A stretch of 64,000 nt of DNA from Panulirus ornatus (GCF_036320965.1 NC_092228.1:15425307-15489306), one strand, 5' to 3'. Shown: positions 44,496-56,463, counted from the stretch's first letter. The notes: generated from the letters alone by a model not told the origin. A program made the numbers and translations.

Positions 44496-45312
44496 TCTCT
44501 CCCCTCACCCCACATCCCATATATGCCCCACCCTCATCCCTCTCCCCTCACCCCACACCCCATATATGCCCCACCCTCATCCCTTTCCCCTCTCCCCACA
44601 TCCCATATACGCCCCACCCTCATCCGTCTCCCCTCACCCCACATCCCATATATGCCCCACCTTTATCCCTCTCCCCTCACCCCATATATACCCCACCTTC
44701 ATCCCTCTCCCCACACCCCACATCCCATCTATGCCTCACCCTCATCCGTCTCCCCTCACCCCACATCCCATATATGCCCCACCTTTATCCCTCTCCCCTC
44801 ACCCCATATATACCCCACCTTCATCCCTCTCCCCTCACCCCACATTCCATATATGCCCCACCCTCATTCCTCTCCCCTCACCCCACATCCCACATATGCC
44901 CCACCCTTATCTCTCACCCCTCACCCCACATCCCATATATGCCCCACCCTCATCCCTCTCCCCTCTCCCCACATCCTATATATACCCCACCCTCATCCCT
45001 CACCCCACATCCCATATATGCCCCACCCTCATCTCTCTCCCCTCACCCCATATATGCCCCACCCTCATCCCTCTCCCTGCATCCCATATATGCCCCACCC
45101 TCAATCCTCATCCCTCACCCCACATCCCATATATGCCCCACCCTCATCCCTCTCCCCTCATCCTACATCCCATATATGCCCCACCCTCATCCCTCTCCCC
45201 TCATCCTACATCCCATATATGCCCCACCCTCATCCCTCTCCCCTCATCCCATATATGCCCCACCTTCATTCCTCATCCCTCTCCCCTCTCCCCTCACCCC
45301 ATATATGCCTCA
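44496..45312 (+). repeat. 44-bp (and 33-bp deleted) C-rich minisatellite, about 20 copies
   Basis: Units read CATATATGCCCCACCCTCAT then CCCTCTCCCCTCACC and, in long units, CCACATCC. Shorter units lack about 11 bp. The unit has no stop in any + frame, so frames of 367, 289 and 278 codons overlap here in all three phases. They encode the same Pro/His/Ser-rich repeat and are not genes. Confidence 0.95.
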
Positions 45313-45784
45313 CCCTGGCCCAAATTTTTCCCGTCCCCACCTCTTTATAACCCTCTCAACATTCCGGGCATATCTGGCAGGCCCGGCCCCTTTTTAGGCT
45401 GACGTATAATAATGACTTTTAAACAAAGAGCTATTATATAGTGGAGGCCCAGGCTAACAGTTGCCGACGGCCGGACCCCGTCCTCAACTCCCTACATCTC
45501 TTTGCCCCCGCCCCCTCCCTCTCTCTGAACCAGACACTCGACTGAAGAACTACTCACCATTCATACGGTTCTCATTTTATCATCAGCAGCCGGATGGAGG
45601 TGCAAGAGGAGGAGGAGGAGGAGGAGGAGGAGTAGGAGGATGGTTATAGGGGTTATTATATAGCCAAGTGGTGTTAGGAGCTAGGCTTTCACAGCCGAGC
45701 TGCGCGTCAAAGGCTTCGCTTAAGGTAGGTAGGTAGGTAGATATCTTGCTGACACAGAGCTTGATGCCTTTTGTCAAAAGTTCA

Positions 45785-45786
<2 letters not shown>
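45313..45786. other. No recognisable gene; (GGA)n inside
   Basis: (GGA)n at about 45608-45640 and (GGTA)4 at 45724-45740. Otherwise unique. Confidence 0.6.

Positions 45787-45855
<69 letters not shown>
45787..45855. repeat. (CT)n microsatellite
   Basis: About 34 CT units. Confidence 0.98.
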
Positions 45856-45857
<2 letters not shown>

Positions 45858-45964
45858 CAATTTTTCAGGTTGTTACGCATGCGTTCACTTTACTGTTTTG
45901 GAATAAGGCGTTGGATGATGTGGTTAATGCAGTAGCCAGAGCAGCTTCCTCATTGTATATGTGT

Positions 45965-45967
<3 letters not shown>

Positions 45968-46014
<47 letters not shown>
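45968..46014. repeat. (GA)n microsatellite
   Basis: About 23 GA units. Together with the (CT)n at 45787 it makes a potential inverted pair 112 bp apart. Confidence 0.97.
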
Positions 46015-46019
<5 letters not shown>

Positions 46020-46684
46020 CAAACTTCAGGGGTGATAGTGAAATGTTTAAGGAAGTAGTGTGAGGAAGAACAAGAGAACGAATGGGAGCATCAGTGACGG
46101 AAACTAAAGTGCACCATAAGGTGGGCAAGGAGCCATAGCACGTAGGGACGTTGATAAGTGTGTGGAGAGAGATGTCAATGTCTGTAAGGGCAGAGGTGGA
46201 TATGTTGGATGGTATGGTAGTTCCAACGGTGCTGTGTGAATGCGAGGCGCGGTCCCTGTGTTACAAAGCACGGAAGATGGTGGATTTGTGGGAAAGCAAA
46301 TGCCTGAGAGTGATGTGTGGATGGTTGATCGGGCAAGGAACGACAGGGCAAGACAGAGATGTGGTTGAAAGAAGAGGCTGGTGTGAGAGCTGAAGAGGGT
46401 GCACTGAGATGGTTTGGACATAAGAAGAGGATGAGTGAGGAGAGGTTGACTTCAGTAGATATACATGTCGGAAGTGGAGGGAACGAGGAGGAGGAGCGGG
46501 AGACCGGGCGGGAGATGATGCACGGGATAGACCGAAAGGGAACGATGTGGTAGACGGGGGGTAACGTGCTGTCAGCCGTCTGAACCAGGGCTTATAAAGC
46601 GGTCAGGGGAAACCACGGGAAAAAGGTCCGCGGGGCTTGCCTGTGGACAGAAGGCTCTTGTTGCTGTGCGTCATACATGACAGC

Positions 46685-46690
<6 letters not shown>
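46015..46690 (+). mobile_element. Decayed RTE-like LINE copy, C-terminal RT and 3' UTR
   Basis: Plus-strand copy of the same family as 4079-4994. Peptide pieces MVVPTVLCECEA and KCLRVMCG (46206-46320) and then, after a frameshift, EEGALRWFGHKKRMSEERLT (46392-46450) match the intact copy's motifs in order. The 3' UTR follows (GGAACGATGTGGTA at 46537, ACGTGCTGTCAG near 46565, GAACCAGGGC, GGGGAAACCA) and ends at ATACATGACAGCTAGAGA directly against (GA)n. It stops short of the hairpin tail. Confidence 0.78.
46151..46553 (+). pseudogene. Reverse transcriptase C-terminus, frameshifted
   Basis: Two overlapping frames (46151-46393 and 46359-46553) together cover the last ~130 residues of the LINE ORF. 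Substitutions such as CECEAR for YGCEAW and loss of the frame show long neutral decay. It is non-functional. Confidence 0.78.

Positions 46691-46735
<45 letters not shown>
46685..46735. repeat. (GA)n microsatellite abutting the LINE 3' UTR
   Basis: About 25 GA units grow out of the AGAGA at the end of the LINE sequence, so the microsatellite may have seeded there. Confidence 0.97.
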
Positions 46736-46739
<4 letters not shown>

Positions 46740-47134
46740 TATGAGCAGATGAGGTCCTTTTCGCCTTGTCATACGCAGGCGCATCGACTCACGTTGTGAG
46801 TTGATCATTCTTTGTGTCAGAGCAGAAACTTTGATATCGGTGGTTGCACTTTGTGAAGCTGCTTCTTTTTTTTTCAATTTCATTTTTGTGGGTATCGGAA
46901 TGAGAAGAAACACATGAATGAATGTATTGCAACGAGAGTTAAAGTATCATTTATACATATAACATTTTTTTTTTATGTGACCCATGAACTGTATCACGGT
47001 AAAAAATCATGCCTTTGATATGCATGATGGATGTGTGAGTCTCTTGTTACTCTTCACGGTATATTGACATTTATTACAGATGGGAAAAAAAGTCATCAAA
47101 GAGGATATGATACGTTCAGAACGGAATTTAAATG

Positions 47135-47135
<1 letters not shown>
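46736..47135. other. No recognisable gene
   Basis: Unique AT-leaning DNA with T-runs at 46867 and 46965. Confidence 0.5.

Positions 47136-47207
<72 letters not shown>
47136..47207. repeat. (GT)n microsatellite
   Basis: 35-36 GT units. Confidence 0.97.
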
Positions 47208-47213
<6 letters not shown>

Positions 47214-48560
47214 CTGTTGTAAATTGATCATCACTCATGGTTATGTAACGCAGTTGTGGTATATGTTGGCGTTATATACTCGGTTCTTAACTTATGTCAT
47301 GCTTTGAATGGTTCATTTCGGACTGTGAGGTTGGTTTCCTTTACACGCATCTCCCACTTCATGTTGCCTCGAACGGAAGCACCGAGGTGGCTGTTCTGTG
47401 CGCTTGTTCACTTCGTGGGGTCTGTGGCCGCCTAAAGTGCCTTAACTTATTGAAAGAAGTAGTTTCCTGGGATGGGTTGCTTACGTATTAGGATGGGATG
47501 ATAATGGAACACTGGCGGTACGCTGGTGCCAGTGTTGGTGTTTATGGCGCCAATGTTGGTGTTGCCTGTATTGTGTCTTGTCGTTGGTGGTGTGCTGATG
47601 ATGGTGGTGTCGTCGGCGGCGCTAGTGTTGGTGTTGCTTGTGTTGGGGTTGTGTTGGTAGTGTTGGTGTTGTCGGTGCTAGTGTTCGTGTCGATGGCACG
47701 AGTGTCGGTGTTGCTGGGAAGTTTTGCCATTATTGGTGTTAATGTTGGTGACAGTGTTTGCTTCTCATGCTGGTGCTGGCTACTGTTGGTGTTTGATGAT
47801 GATGATGGGGAACGATGCTGCCACTGTGACTGATGCTTCTGCTGGTGGCGATACTTGTGTGTTGGTGTGGCGTCGGGGTGCAGCAATAGCACCATGATGT
47901 AGGTAGGCTTTTCGTCATCATGCTGGTGGTGTTGGCTTAATTCCCAGGACTTCTTCGTCAGCAGAGCCACTGTTGGTCCGCCTCGTTCGTAAAGAGTTAT
48001 TATTACCCAGAGTGTCTCGCAGCGTGTCAGACTTGTTCTTTAAAAATCTTCCCCCACTTGCTATGATGCATTGTAGCGGTGCAGCGTGGCCGTGCGTGCG
48101 GGCTAGGCTACTGTGCGTCTTCGACTGCCGTCTCGGTCATACGTCATCCTCTAACTAGGGAATTAGTGCTCGTACGTTACGTCCCTTGTGCGTCACTTGT
48201 CATCCCTAACGAGGACTTGGGGCCACGGTACATCGTCCGGTACCGACTGTGCCGCATGTCGTGCATAAGTAGTAGTTAAGCTTTGACAACATCGTTGGCA
48301 GACGGCGGGAGGAGGGCGGACAGAGAGGACGTGGAGACCTGGGGTCCTGCCAGGAGGGAGGGGAATGTCGTGTGTTCAACGTAGAGTGGGAGGAACGTGT
48401 GTCTTGATGAGTGTGTTTCCTCATCGGGCAGGATTGCCCTCTTGTGTCCCTGGGTGGAATGGTCAGCTGTTTGCCGTCACAGTTCCGCTTTTTATGGAGG
48501 TACTGGCGTAGATATGTAGGGTTAATGAAAGAGAAAAATTACCGCCGTAGTTATTAACCC
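47208..48560. other. Unique DNA with a GTTGGTG low-complexity stretch
   Basis: From about 47525 to 47800 the + strand is rich in diverged GTGTTGGT hexamers/octamers. The frames of 111 (+) and 142 (-) codons there are low-complexity (Val/Gly or Thr/Asn/Gln). No gene is recognised. Confidence 0.55.
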
Positions 48561-49470
48561 CTCTTGAGCACGACGGTGCGACTCTTGAGCACGACGGTGC
48601 GACTCTTGAGCACGACGGTGCGACTATTGAGCACGACGGTGCGACTCTTGAGCACGAAGGTGCGACTCTTGAGCACGACGGTGCGACTCTTGAGCACGAA
48701 GGTGCGACTCTTGAGCACGACGGTGCGACTCTTGAGCACGAAGGTGCGACTCTTGAGCACGAAGGTGCGACTCTAGCACGAAGGTGCGACTCTTGAGCAC
48801 GACGGTGCGACTCTTGAGCACGACGGTGCGACTCTTGAGCACGACGGTGCGACTCTTGAGCACGAAGGTGCGACTCTAGCACGAAGGTGCGACTCTTGAG
48901 CACGACGGTGCGACTCTTGAGCAGGAAGGTGTGACTCTTGAGCACGACGGTGCGACTCTTGAGCACGAAGGTGCGACTCTTGAGCACGACGGTGCGACTC
49001 TTGAGCACGACGGTGCGACTCTTGAGCACGACGGTGCGACCCTTGAGCACGACGGTGTGGCTCTTGAGCACGACGGTGCGACCCTTGAGCACGACGGTGC
49101 GACCCTTGAGCACGACGGTGCGACTCTTGAGCACGACGGTGCGACTCTTGAGCACGACGGTGTGGCTCTTGAGCACGACGGTGCGACCCTTGAGCACGAC
49201 GGTGCGACCCTTGAGCACGACGGTGCGACTCTTGAGCACGACGGTGCGACTCTTGAGCACGACGGTGCGACCCTTGAGCACGACGGTGTGGCTCTTGAGC
49301 ACGACGGTGCGACCCTTGAGCACGACGGTGCGACCCTTAAGCACGACGGTGCGACTCTTGAGCAACGAAGGTGCGACTCTTGAGCACGACGGTGCGACTT
49401 TTGAGCACGACGGTGCGACTCTTGAACACGATGATGCGACCCCTGAGCACGACGGTGCGACTCTGGATCA
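48561..49470 (+). repeat. 21-bp minisatellite, about 43 copies, with higher-order order
   Basis: Consensus CTCTTGAGCACGACGGTGCG plus A. The left half mixes ACGACGG and ACGAAGG units. The right half uses GCGACTC, GCGACCC and GTGGCTC forms in a recurring order. As 21 is a multiple of three, several frames stay open on both strands (up to 300 codons), producing seven-residue repeats. I do not call these genes. Confidence 0.96.
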
Positions 49471-49950
49471 TGACTTTACGACGCTTGAATATGATGGACC
49501 GCCATTTGATGCGATCTTGAGGGAATATCATTTACAATGACGTGTCTTGAAGAGCCATCAGACAGTAATTACGGTAAAAGGAAAATACTCCTTGTGACAT
49601 TATTGTTACAACCCCTCCACCACTTCACAACTCCTCCACCACTACGCAACTCCCCCAACATCACATGTCAAGGGGATCGAAATTGCTGTTAGAAAGTGTT
49701 GACAGACATATCCCACAGCCCTTATTGATGCGGTAAAGGAACTGAACTTTCGGGAACGACTGTAATCACTGAGGCTTCAGTGTATTCTGTGATGCGCAGA
49801 CGGGAATATCCTTCAACTCAACCCGAAGGATCCTGGAAGACGTGATCCCCATCGTACGTCCAGTTGGAAGTATTTCCCCACTGATACGATACGAGAGGCA
49901 TGGAAGGCTGTGTGATTGATTTACCCCTGACTTTGAAAGGCTTGAGAAGC

Positions 49951-49952
<2 letters not shown>
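49471..49952. other. No recognisable gene
   Basis: Unique sequence after the array. Confidence 0.5.

Positions 49953-50028
<76 letters not shown>
49953..50028. repeat. (GA)n microsatellite
   Basis: About 38 AG units. Confidence 0.98.
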
Positions 50029-50029
<1 letters not shown>

Positions 50030-50089
50030 ATTCAACATCCGAAGCCGTCAGAAACATTGTGAAATGCAAGAGGAGAAATTTGATAAGGC

Positions 50090-50245
50090 GCTGGTTAGGT
50101 ATTTACATAGTGCACCACACTAGCCAGGCCTTTGCTGGTTACGTATGCCTGCGAACCGCGGTTGCCAACAGCTTGGTCGACCGACGCCCCAAGCCCAGCA
50201 GCTTGGACTTAGCCTGAGCTATGTAGGGTTAGAAGAACTCCGTGG
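50090..50245 (+). mobile_element. Dispersed repeat fragment with CCAACAGCTTGGTCGACC core
   Basis: Shares CCAACAGCTTGGTCGACC with the minus strand at 53215-53195 (AACAGCTTGGTCGACCAAGA), and more loosely CCAACAGCCTGATCG with 38241. It is probably a truncated copy of the same LINE tail family. Confidence 0.5.
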
Positions 50246-50600
50246 ACTACCCCAGGTAAACCACAACACAACCCCTCCACCTCTACATAACCCCTTACAC
50301 TAGATCACTCCACCTCTGCTCAACCCTTCCCCCCCCACCACTACATAACCCCTAGACCACTCTGCGTACACTCCACTACAACACAACTCCTACACCACTA
50401 CATAACCGCTCGACCACTACATAACCCTTATACCATCACATGATCCCTGGACCATTATACGTACATCACCACTACGAAATCTCCGCCACTACTACACATC
50501 CCTTTAGACCATTATACATACATTCCACCACCATACAATCACTCCTGTGCTACATAACCCCTCCACCATTGCACAACGCAGACATTGCCCTGTCTCGTAC
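50246..50600 (+). repeat. Degenerate ACCACTACATAACCCCT repeats
   Basis: A dozen or so diverged short units with CCACTACATAACCCCT or CCATTATACGTACAT over 350 bp. Similar short units start at 49610 (CCTCCACCACTTCACAACTC). Confidence 0.7.
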
Positions 50601-51135
50601 TAGTTTTTGTGTCTGTTTCTGATCTCGTGCACATTTGGATAGCTGGTTTCCCAGAATTTTTGAGACTTGGCTGGAAAGCATAATTGGATTATGAGAGGAA
50701 AATTTGCGTAAATCATTTCGTAGCTGTTCCGGATGACTTATTTTTATGGACTGAGCACTTCAGTATTGTCCATTTTTATACGCTTTTTTTCTTTTATTTT
50801 GTCTGCCATTTTGGAAAAAGAGGGAGACATGCTGATGGCGGAGTTGATGATGATGGCGTTGATGGTGTTGGTGCTGGATGTTTCTGCTGAAGCAAGAAGG
50901 CAAGAGAGTACCCACCTCCCAGCGGCTGCCTATGACGAAGTTTTTGTCGTGATGGCTGGGCTAGCGCGTAGCGCTCATCGCGTGTTTTTTTCTTGTTGAT
51001 GAATTGAGGATTGAGTTTTGAAGGGAGCGGGATTGAGAGAGTGGAGGAGGAGTACAGTGGGTTGGAGGGTGTTATTTTGGTGGTGGATGGTAGGCAAGGA
51101 GGGAGGTAGTCCGTGTGGAGGCTCGGCTTGTGGTT

Positions 51136-51136
<1 letters not shown>
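50601..51136. other. No recognisable gene
   Basis: Unique sequence. The frames at 50684-50999 overlap and have no domain. Confidence 0.5.

Positions 51137-51180
<44 letters not shown>
51137..51180. repeat. (GT)n microsatellite
   Basis: About 22 GT units. Confidence 0.97.
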
Positions 51181-51182
<2 letters not shown>

Positions 51183-51304
51183 AGGGAGGAAGGGAGGGAG
51201 GGTGATATGTCGTCGCGTCTCTGTGTTGTGCCGCCTTTATAGCGCTCGTAAAGTGGTGGTGCTCCTTACCTGGCGTGTCCAGCCTTCATTGCAGCACGAC
51301 CAGT

Positions 51305-51560
51305 CCAGGTTCCAGGTCACCGTGGCACAGTAGAGGTCACCTTTGCAGGGTAGGGGGTCACCCTGGTATAGTCGGGGTCACTTTGGCACATTAAAGGTCA
51401 CCATGGTAGAGTAGGGGGTCACCCTGGTATAGTCTGAGTCACCTTGGCATTGTCGGGGTCACCTTGGGTATAGTCGAGGTCACCTTGGCACATTCTAGGC
51501 TGCCTTGGATCATTCGGTGACTGTGGGTGAGTCATGAGTCACCTTGAAACACGTTAGGGT
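51305..51560 (+). repeat. About 30-bp minisatellite rich in AGGTCA/GGGTCA half-sites
   Basis: About eight diverged units each contain GGTCACC(C/T)TGG and TATAGTCGGG or CACAGTAGAGG. Nuclear-receptor-type half-sites (AGGTCA, GGGTCA) therefore recur in one orientation every ~30 bp. Confidence 0.8.
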
Positions 51561-53019
51561 ATCTAAGGTCAGTTGGACTCGCCCTTGGGACTGGGACTGC
51601 CACATAGTGAGTGGTCAAGGGTCATATCAGGGCACGCCTCTGGTCTTCTCGAGACGGACGGGGTCATCAGCTGGGAGGTCACCTTGGGGCAGTAGGGGGT
51701 GGTCGGTGGTTGAGCCTGGAGTAACGGTTAAGTTAGAGAAGTGAAACAAACGAAGGTTCCGGGACTGAATTTAAGTCAGTAAACATAAACCTTATCGGTC
51801 AGGGGTCATTCTCGCGTCCCCAAGCAAGCCAGGAATGAAGTGCTTCGCTCTCTGCAGTCGGGACTTTGGGGCTGACACCTACCGCTGGAGTAGAAAGACG
51901 TCGGCGAGGAACCTCAACTTATCATCTGCATATCTCAGGTGTCTGCTGTAGAGACGATTTCTAAAATATCTGCTTTATTAAGTCTCTCACATTTGTGAAG
52001 ATCTGATTTCCTACCGTCCCATGTGATCTAAGTGGAGCTTTACCTACTTTGACATATACTTTTAAATGTTTAGAGTACCTGTGACGCTTGAGTATAAAGT
52101 TTTAGTACCCTGGTTCTCGTACCAGGTTGCTCTAGTTTTTTTTACTTCCCGTCATGACACGGTTGAGCGAGAGGGTAGGTGGTACACCTGTGACCTTGTG
52201 TCCTTGTTCACTCTCGAAGTTCTGGGTCATCACTTGTCAGCCGTGTGGTTGATGACACAGTATTGCTCAAATAGGACATCATCCTCAGAACTACCACGCA
52301 TGCTGGTAGATGGTCTCGTTAGACCCATCTTCGCCAGCACAGAATTACCTAAAGGTAGGAAAATATTTGATTAAAAGGAAACAAAGTGTTCGCATCAGTG
52401 AGGTTAGGGGGAGGGTGTGGGGGAGGGAGGGGAGGGGTTGTGTGTGTTTTTTTCGCATGCCGAAGTTCAATGAATCACGTCTCTCGTAGTCGTCACTGAC
52501 GTATTGTATAAAAATGGTTCTCCCCGTCACCGAAATAGCCAGTAAAGGTGTAGGTTGATGGGAGGGAAGGTCGGGGGGTGGGTGGTGGTGGGACCTGTGG
52601 AACGCGAGTGGTAACCTGGGTAGGATGGGAGAGGCGGGAGTGACAAGCCGCGTTACGTTACGGGGAGGAGTTGTATTGTCTGGTGGCCGCACATGCCGCT
52701 CTACAATATTGGAGTTTGGTAAATACTGCCTCAGGCCATTGTCACTCTACCGCCTGCCATTGTTCCCGGGCTGTGGCCGGCCGCTCGGACGGACGGATGG
52801 AGAAAAACATCACCTTGGCAGCTCGGCCAAGGGACGCCCTGACCTCCCTGTAAGATGAAGAATTTACCCCCACGTAGATGCTTGGCCATTGGTGTGTCTT
52901 CGGCTCGTTTCTGGTAAGGCTAGTCGGACCTCATTTGGAATGATCCTGCCAGTGGTGCTTCTGGAATGGGTTCCGGAGGGTTGAAACATACACAGGTCTT
53001 CACATGATGGTAGTAGAAG
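51561..53019. other. Unique DNA, no recognisable gene
   Basis: The 115-codon minus frame at 52345-52692 is Pro/His-rich, and the 102-codon plus frame at 52066-52374 has no recognised domain. GC rises around 52540-52850. Confidence 0.5.
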
Positions 53020-53260
53020 GCAGAATCATGTCGCTTTACCCGCTAAAATGCTCGGCTGTGGACCGAGGCTGTTGCATTGACAGGGTAGTGTATGCCAACA
53101 ATCCTCGCTAGCTTGCCACCTCCCCTTCTCATACCTGGAGTAATCTTCGGTGCTCTTCCGCCTCCACAGTCCGGGCTGGGCCCAGGTTGCTGATTTTGAA
53201 TCTTGGTCGACCAAGCTGTTAAAGCCGTGTAACCCCCCCCCCTCCCTCGCAGGCCCACGT
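53020..53260 (-). mobile_element. Dispersed repeat fragment, minus-strand copy
   Basis: On the minus strand AACAGCTTGGTCGACCAAGA is followed by CAAAATCAGCAACCTGGGCC, CAGCCCGGACTGTGGAGGCG and further sequence towards 53026. The core matches 50150-50180. Confidence 0.5.
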
Positions 53261-54435
53261 AGCCACCACAGACTGGCAGGCTGGTCTGGTAGGCTGGCTG
53301 GTTTGGTACACTACGAATACATGTCCTGGGATTTCTTGCATTTCTCTGCCATGTATCCCTTGGTATTTTTCTGATGACTGCAGTGTTGTCAGTTCACATG
53401 GGGTCAACGCTGAGGTTAAGATGGCATGTACCAATATTTCTCTTTGTACCACAGTAATGTCTTTGGTAATAATAAGTACGGTAATGAAGGTAATTCGATA
53501 AATGTTGATTGGTTATTGATTTATATTACCGACTTGTTTGAAAAACTTCTGTCTGGTTGAGATAGAATCATAAATAGTATCAAATCCGTCAGCATAAAAC
53601 TGAATTCGTTTTGTTTGGGGTTCAAAACATACAAAAGTAAATGTTAGTCAAGTCAGGCGTGCATGATGAACCTGTCCTTTAGAAAATTAAAAACGTATTC
53701 GCTTTGCAGCAATTTACCTCAAATGCTCTAACGTTCGTGTGTCGGCTGGAAAACTTTGAATGAAGTATTGAAGCTGGTGTGATGTTCACCAGTGAATGTA
53801 GGCAGAACAATTTTCCCTCTCTGCTTTCAAGAGAGGTTTTCATTGCCCTGTTTGCAGCAGAGGTGATTGACTGACTGTGTCTGGCGTTGAAGACCGATCT
53901 ACACATAGCAGTCTGACTCTTAGAATCTCCTTGATGGCCGGATTGATCCTGCGCTTTCCATGTCAGGGTTGCTAGGTTGTACATTGTCGGTGTAGAGACT
54001 GATTTTCCCGACTATAAACTCCGTATCGTCGTTCGGTTTGTTCTCTGCCATTCATCCTTTTTTTTTTTTTTACTCCCTTTTCCCATTCAGACCTTGTCCT
54101 CGAAGGGGGAAAGTCTCAAACCCGCGCGACTTGAGCCTCTGTCATAAAAAGATAAACTTGGAGTACATTGCTCTAACGCATTAGTGTCCAGTGTGTAGAT
54201 ACGAAGCCTTGCGTAATAGTCTGCGGTATGATGTAACATTACCCATTCTGTGTTGTATTTCGCCTCCGCGTGAGCAGGCAGGTGGTGTTGGCCTGGCCTG
54301 CGGGAGCCAGTAGTGAGGCATGAGACTGACTCCAGCAGTGTAGTATTACTCTATAGGGCGTGAGTGAGGGGTAGGGGGAGTGGGTGTCTCAGTCACCGTT
54401 GTCATAGTTACCAGCCGTACTCCTCTCCCCCACGT

Positions 54436-54438
<3 letters not shown>
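53261..54438. other. Unique DNA, no recognisable gene
   Basis: GGCTGG(T) short repeats at 53278-53310 and a T-run at 54058-54071. The 101-codon minus frame at 53679-53984 has no recognised motif. Confidence 0.5.

Positions 54439-54494
<56 letters not shown>
54439..54494. repeat. (CA)n microsatellite
   Basis: 28 CA units. Confidence 0.97.
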
Positions 54495-54495
<1 letters not shown>

Positions 54496-54829
54496 TACTC
54501 TGCTCTCCTACGATATGAATGCGACCCTCATGTGTTGTTTGTATTTGTGCACTGAATGTATGGGGCCCTCAATCTGCCTTCTATAGCTTGTGCAACATGC
54601 AACTATATACATATGTATGTTCATACTACGTTTGTGAGTGCCTGTAATGTGCGGTAAATCAGGTAATCCTTCTCCTTCGTGTCAGCTGAAGTTTCCGTAA
54701 ACCATGCCATCCGAGACCTTCATCTTGTGTTGTACTTGACCGTCCATAGCTTCATCGCCAGTCACTCGGCCCCGCGCATGTCCGCCTCGTCACACGCTAT
54801 TGGTCCTCTCAGAGCATCCCATACTCCAG

Positions 54830-54830
<1 letters not shown>
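54495..54830. other. No recognisable gene
   Basis: Unique sequence between microsatellites. Confidence 0.5.

Positions 54831-54911
<81 letters not shown>
54831..54911. repeat. (CT)n microsatellite
   Basis: About 40 CT units. Confidence 0.98.
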
Positions 54912-54913
<2 letters not shown>

Positions 54914-55077
54914 TAGTCCCATCTTCGTCACCGGGCTGAGCGCCTCATTATGTCTGTCCCACCTAATTATCGCAACACCCTGGGCCCCCCGGGGCGGAGG
55001 TGTTGTGACTGGGGCCATGACCAGCTTGGCTGTAGCCACTGTAAATACCCGTAACGGCACCACAGGGGAGGCACATC

Positions 55078-55078
<1 letters not shown>

Positions 55079-55134
<56 letters not shown>
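55079..55134. repeat. (AC)n microsatellite
   Basis: 28 AC units. Confidence 0.97.
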
Positions 55135-55137
<3 letters not shown>

Positions 55138-55204
55138 TTCATCTGTCGTCTTCACGATACCCACAAGGCTTCTCCTGTTGAGTTTACTGATGTTACCATC
55201 GCGA

Positions 55205-55298
<94 letters not shown>
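55205..55298. repeat. (AT)n microsatellite, one GT interruption
   Basis: About 46 units, the longest AT array in the window, followed by T-rich DNA. No LINE hairpin tail is adjacent. Confidence 0.97.
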
Positions 55299-55301
<3 letters not shown>

Positions 55302-56381
55302 TTATACTTTTCTTGTATGTAAAGTATAGCTCTTGGTTTGCTCTTGCTTATTTATTAATTAATATTTTTTTTAATTGGTGTTGGTTTATAATTCCTCCCG
55401 TGTCAGTTTTAAACTCAGTCTCCTGACAGTTTGCGTCCCTCATTTCTCACGGTACAGCAACTGCTGCTGTGTGCTCGGCTGGCTCCCTGGGCGCTGGCTG
55501 CTGTCATGCCGTTGACCGCCTCCCCCGTGTTGTTTTTCCCGCGTGAAATATAATGTAGCAACAGAAGACTCGACACTCAAAACACAGGCTGGCGGAATGT
55601 TTTTACTCCCGCGGAAATGAAAGATTTCTCCCCACCTTGTATTCATTTTTTTTTTTTCGTAGAGGAGCTGTTGTGTATCATTTTATTAGACCAGTATAAA
55701 CGTTGTGACCCCAGTACGTGATTCAGACCTGTGTATTGGGATATGTTGTTGGTGATGAGTGGTATATAGGAATTCTTTCGCCAGTGCCTGATCCACAGAG
55801 GTCAGCATCTGATAACACCATGACGCCTCTGCAGGTCGCGTCTCGGAATACAGTAGCAACGTAAGTTGTCGGAATTGTGCAGATGTTACATACCACGCGT
55901 TTGACTTTTAAGGAATCTTGTTCAGTGTTTCAGGGATACATTGCGAATACAGAGAATGGGATGAAATATGAGAAATGTCGACAGTAACGTGAGAGCGCCA
56001 GTTTAAAGTGTCACGCCACTGCGTCCTGTGGTTTACTGTGTGGCTTTTAGTATCCTAAGGATGGACGGTTATGTTGTCTGTTTCTTCCCATACACGGCCT
56101 AGCTTTGGGAATCTCTACTTTCACGTCTTCGGAGAAAGCCATCACCTACACGTTTTAACACTAAGGTTGTATGATTCGTCCAAGATTCTTAGGAGGCTAT
56201 TTTTCCTCCTCTCTCTCCTTGCTGCAGTCTCTCTGTCTCTTTAGCTGTTTTCTTCTATCCCATTTGAGGTCTGGCCTCGATAACGACCCTCACTTGTGAC
56301 CAGAGCCTTCGTCGTCGTAAAGGTGTGTTTGGTTGTGGGTGAGGTAAGGTTAGTGTAGAGTGGCTGGAGAGATGTGTAGCG
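55299..56381. other. Unique DNA, no recognisable gene
   Basis: No coding or repeat structure that I can support. Confidence 0.55.
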
Positions 56382-56393
56382 GGAGAGAGAGAG

Positions 56394-56463
<70 letters not shown>

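Noticed and set aside
44294..45402. Long overlapping open frames (367, 289, 278 codons) on the + strand
   Set aside because: All three phases are open because the 44-bp C-rich repeat unit has no stop. The products are the same Pro/His/Ser repeat shifted in phase, which is not gene-like.
48463..49540. 300-codon minus-strand frame and 150- and 200-codon plus-strand frames of seven-residue repeats
   Set aside because: They are direct translation of the 21-bp minisatellite, and several frames stay open on both strands.
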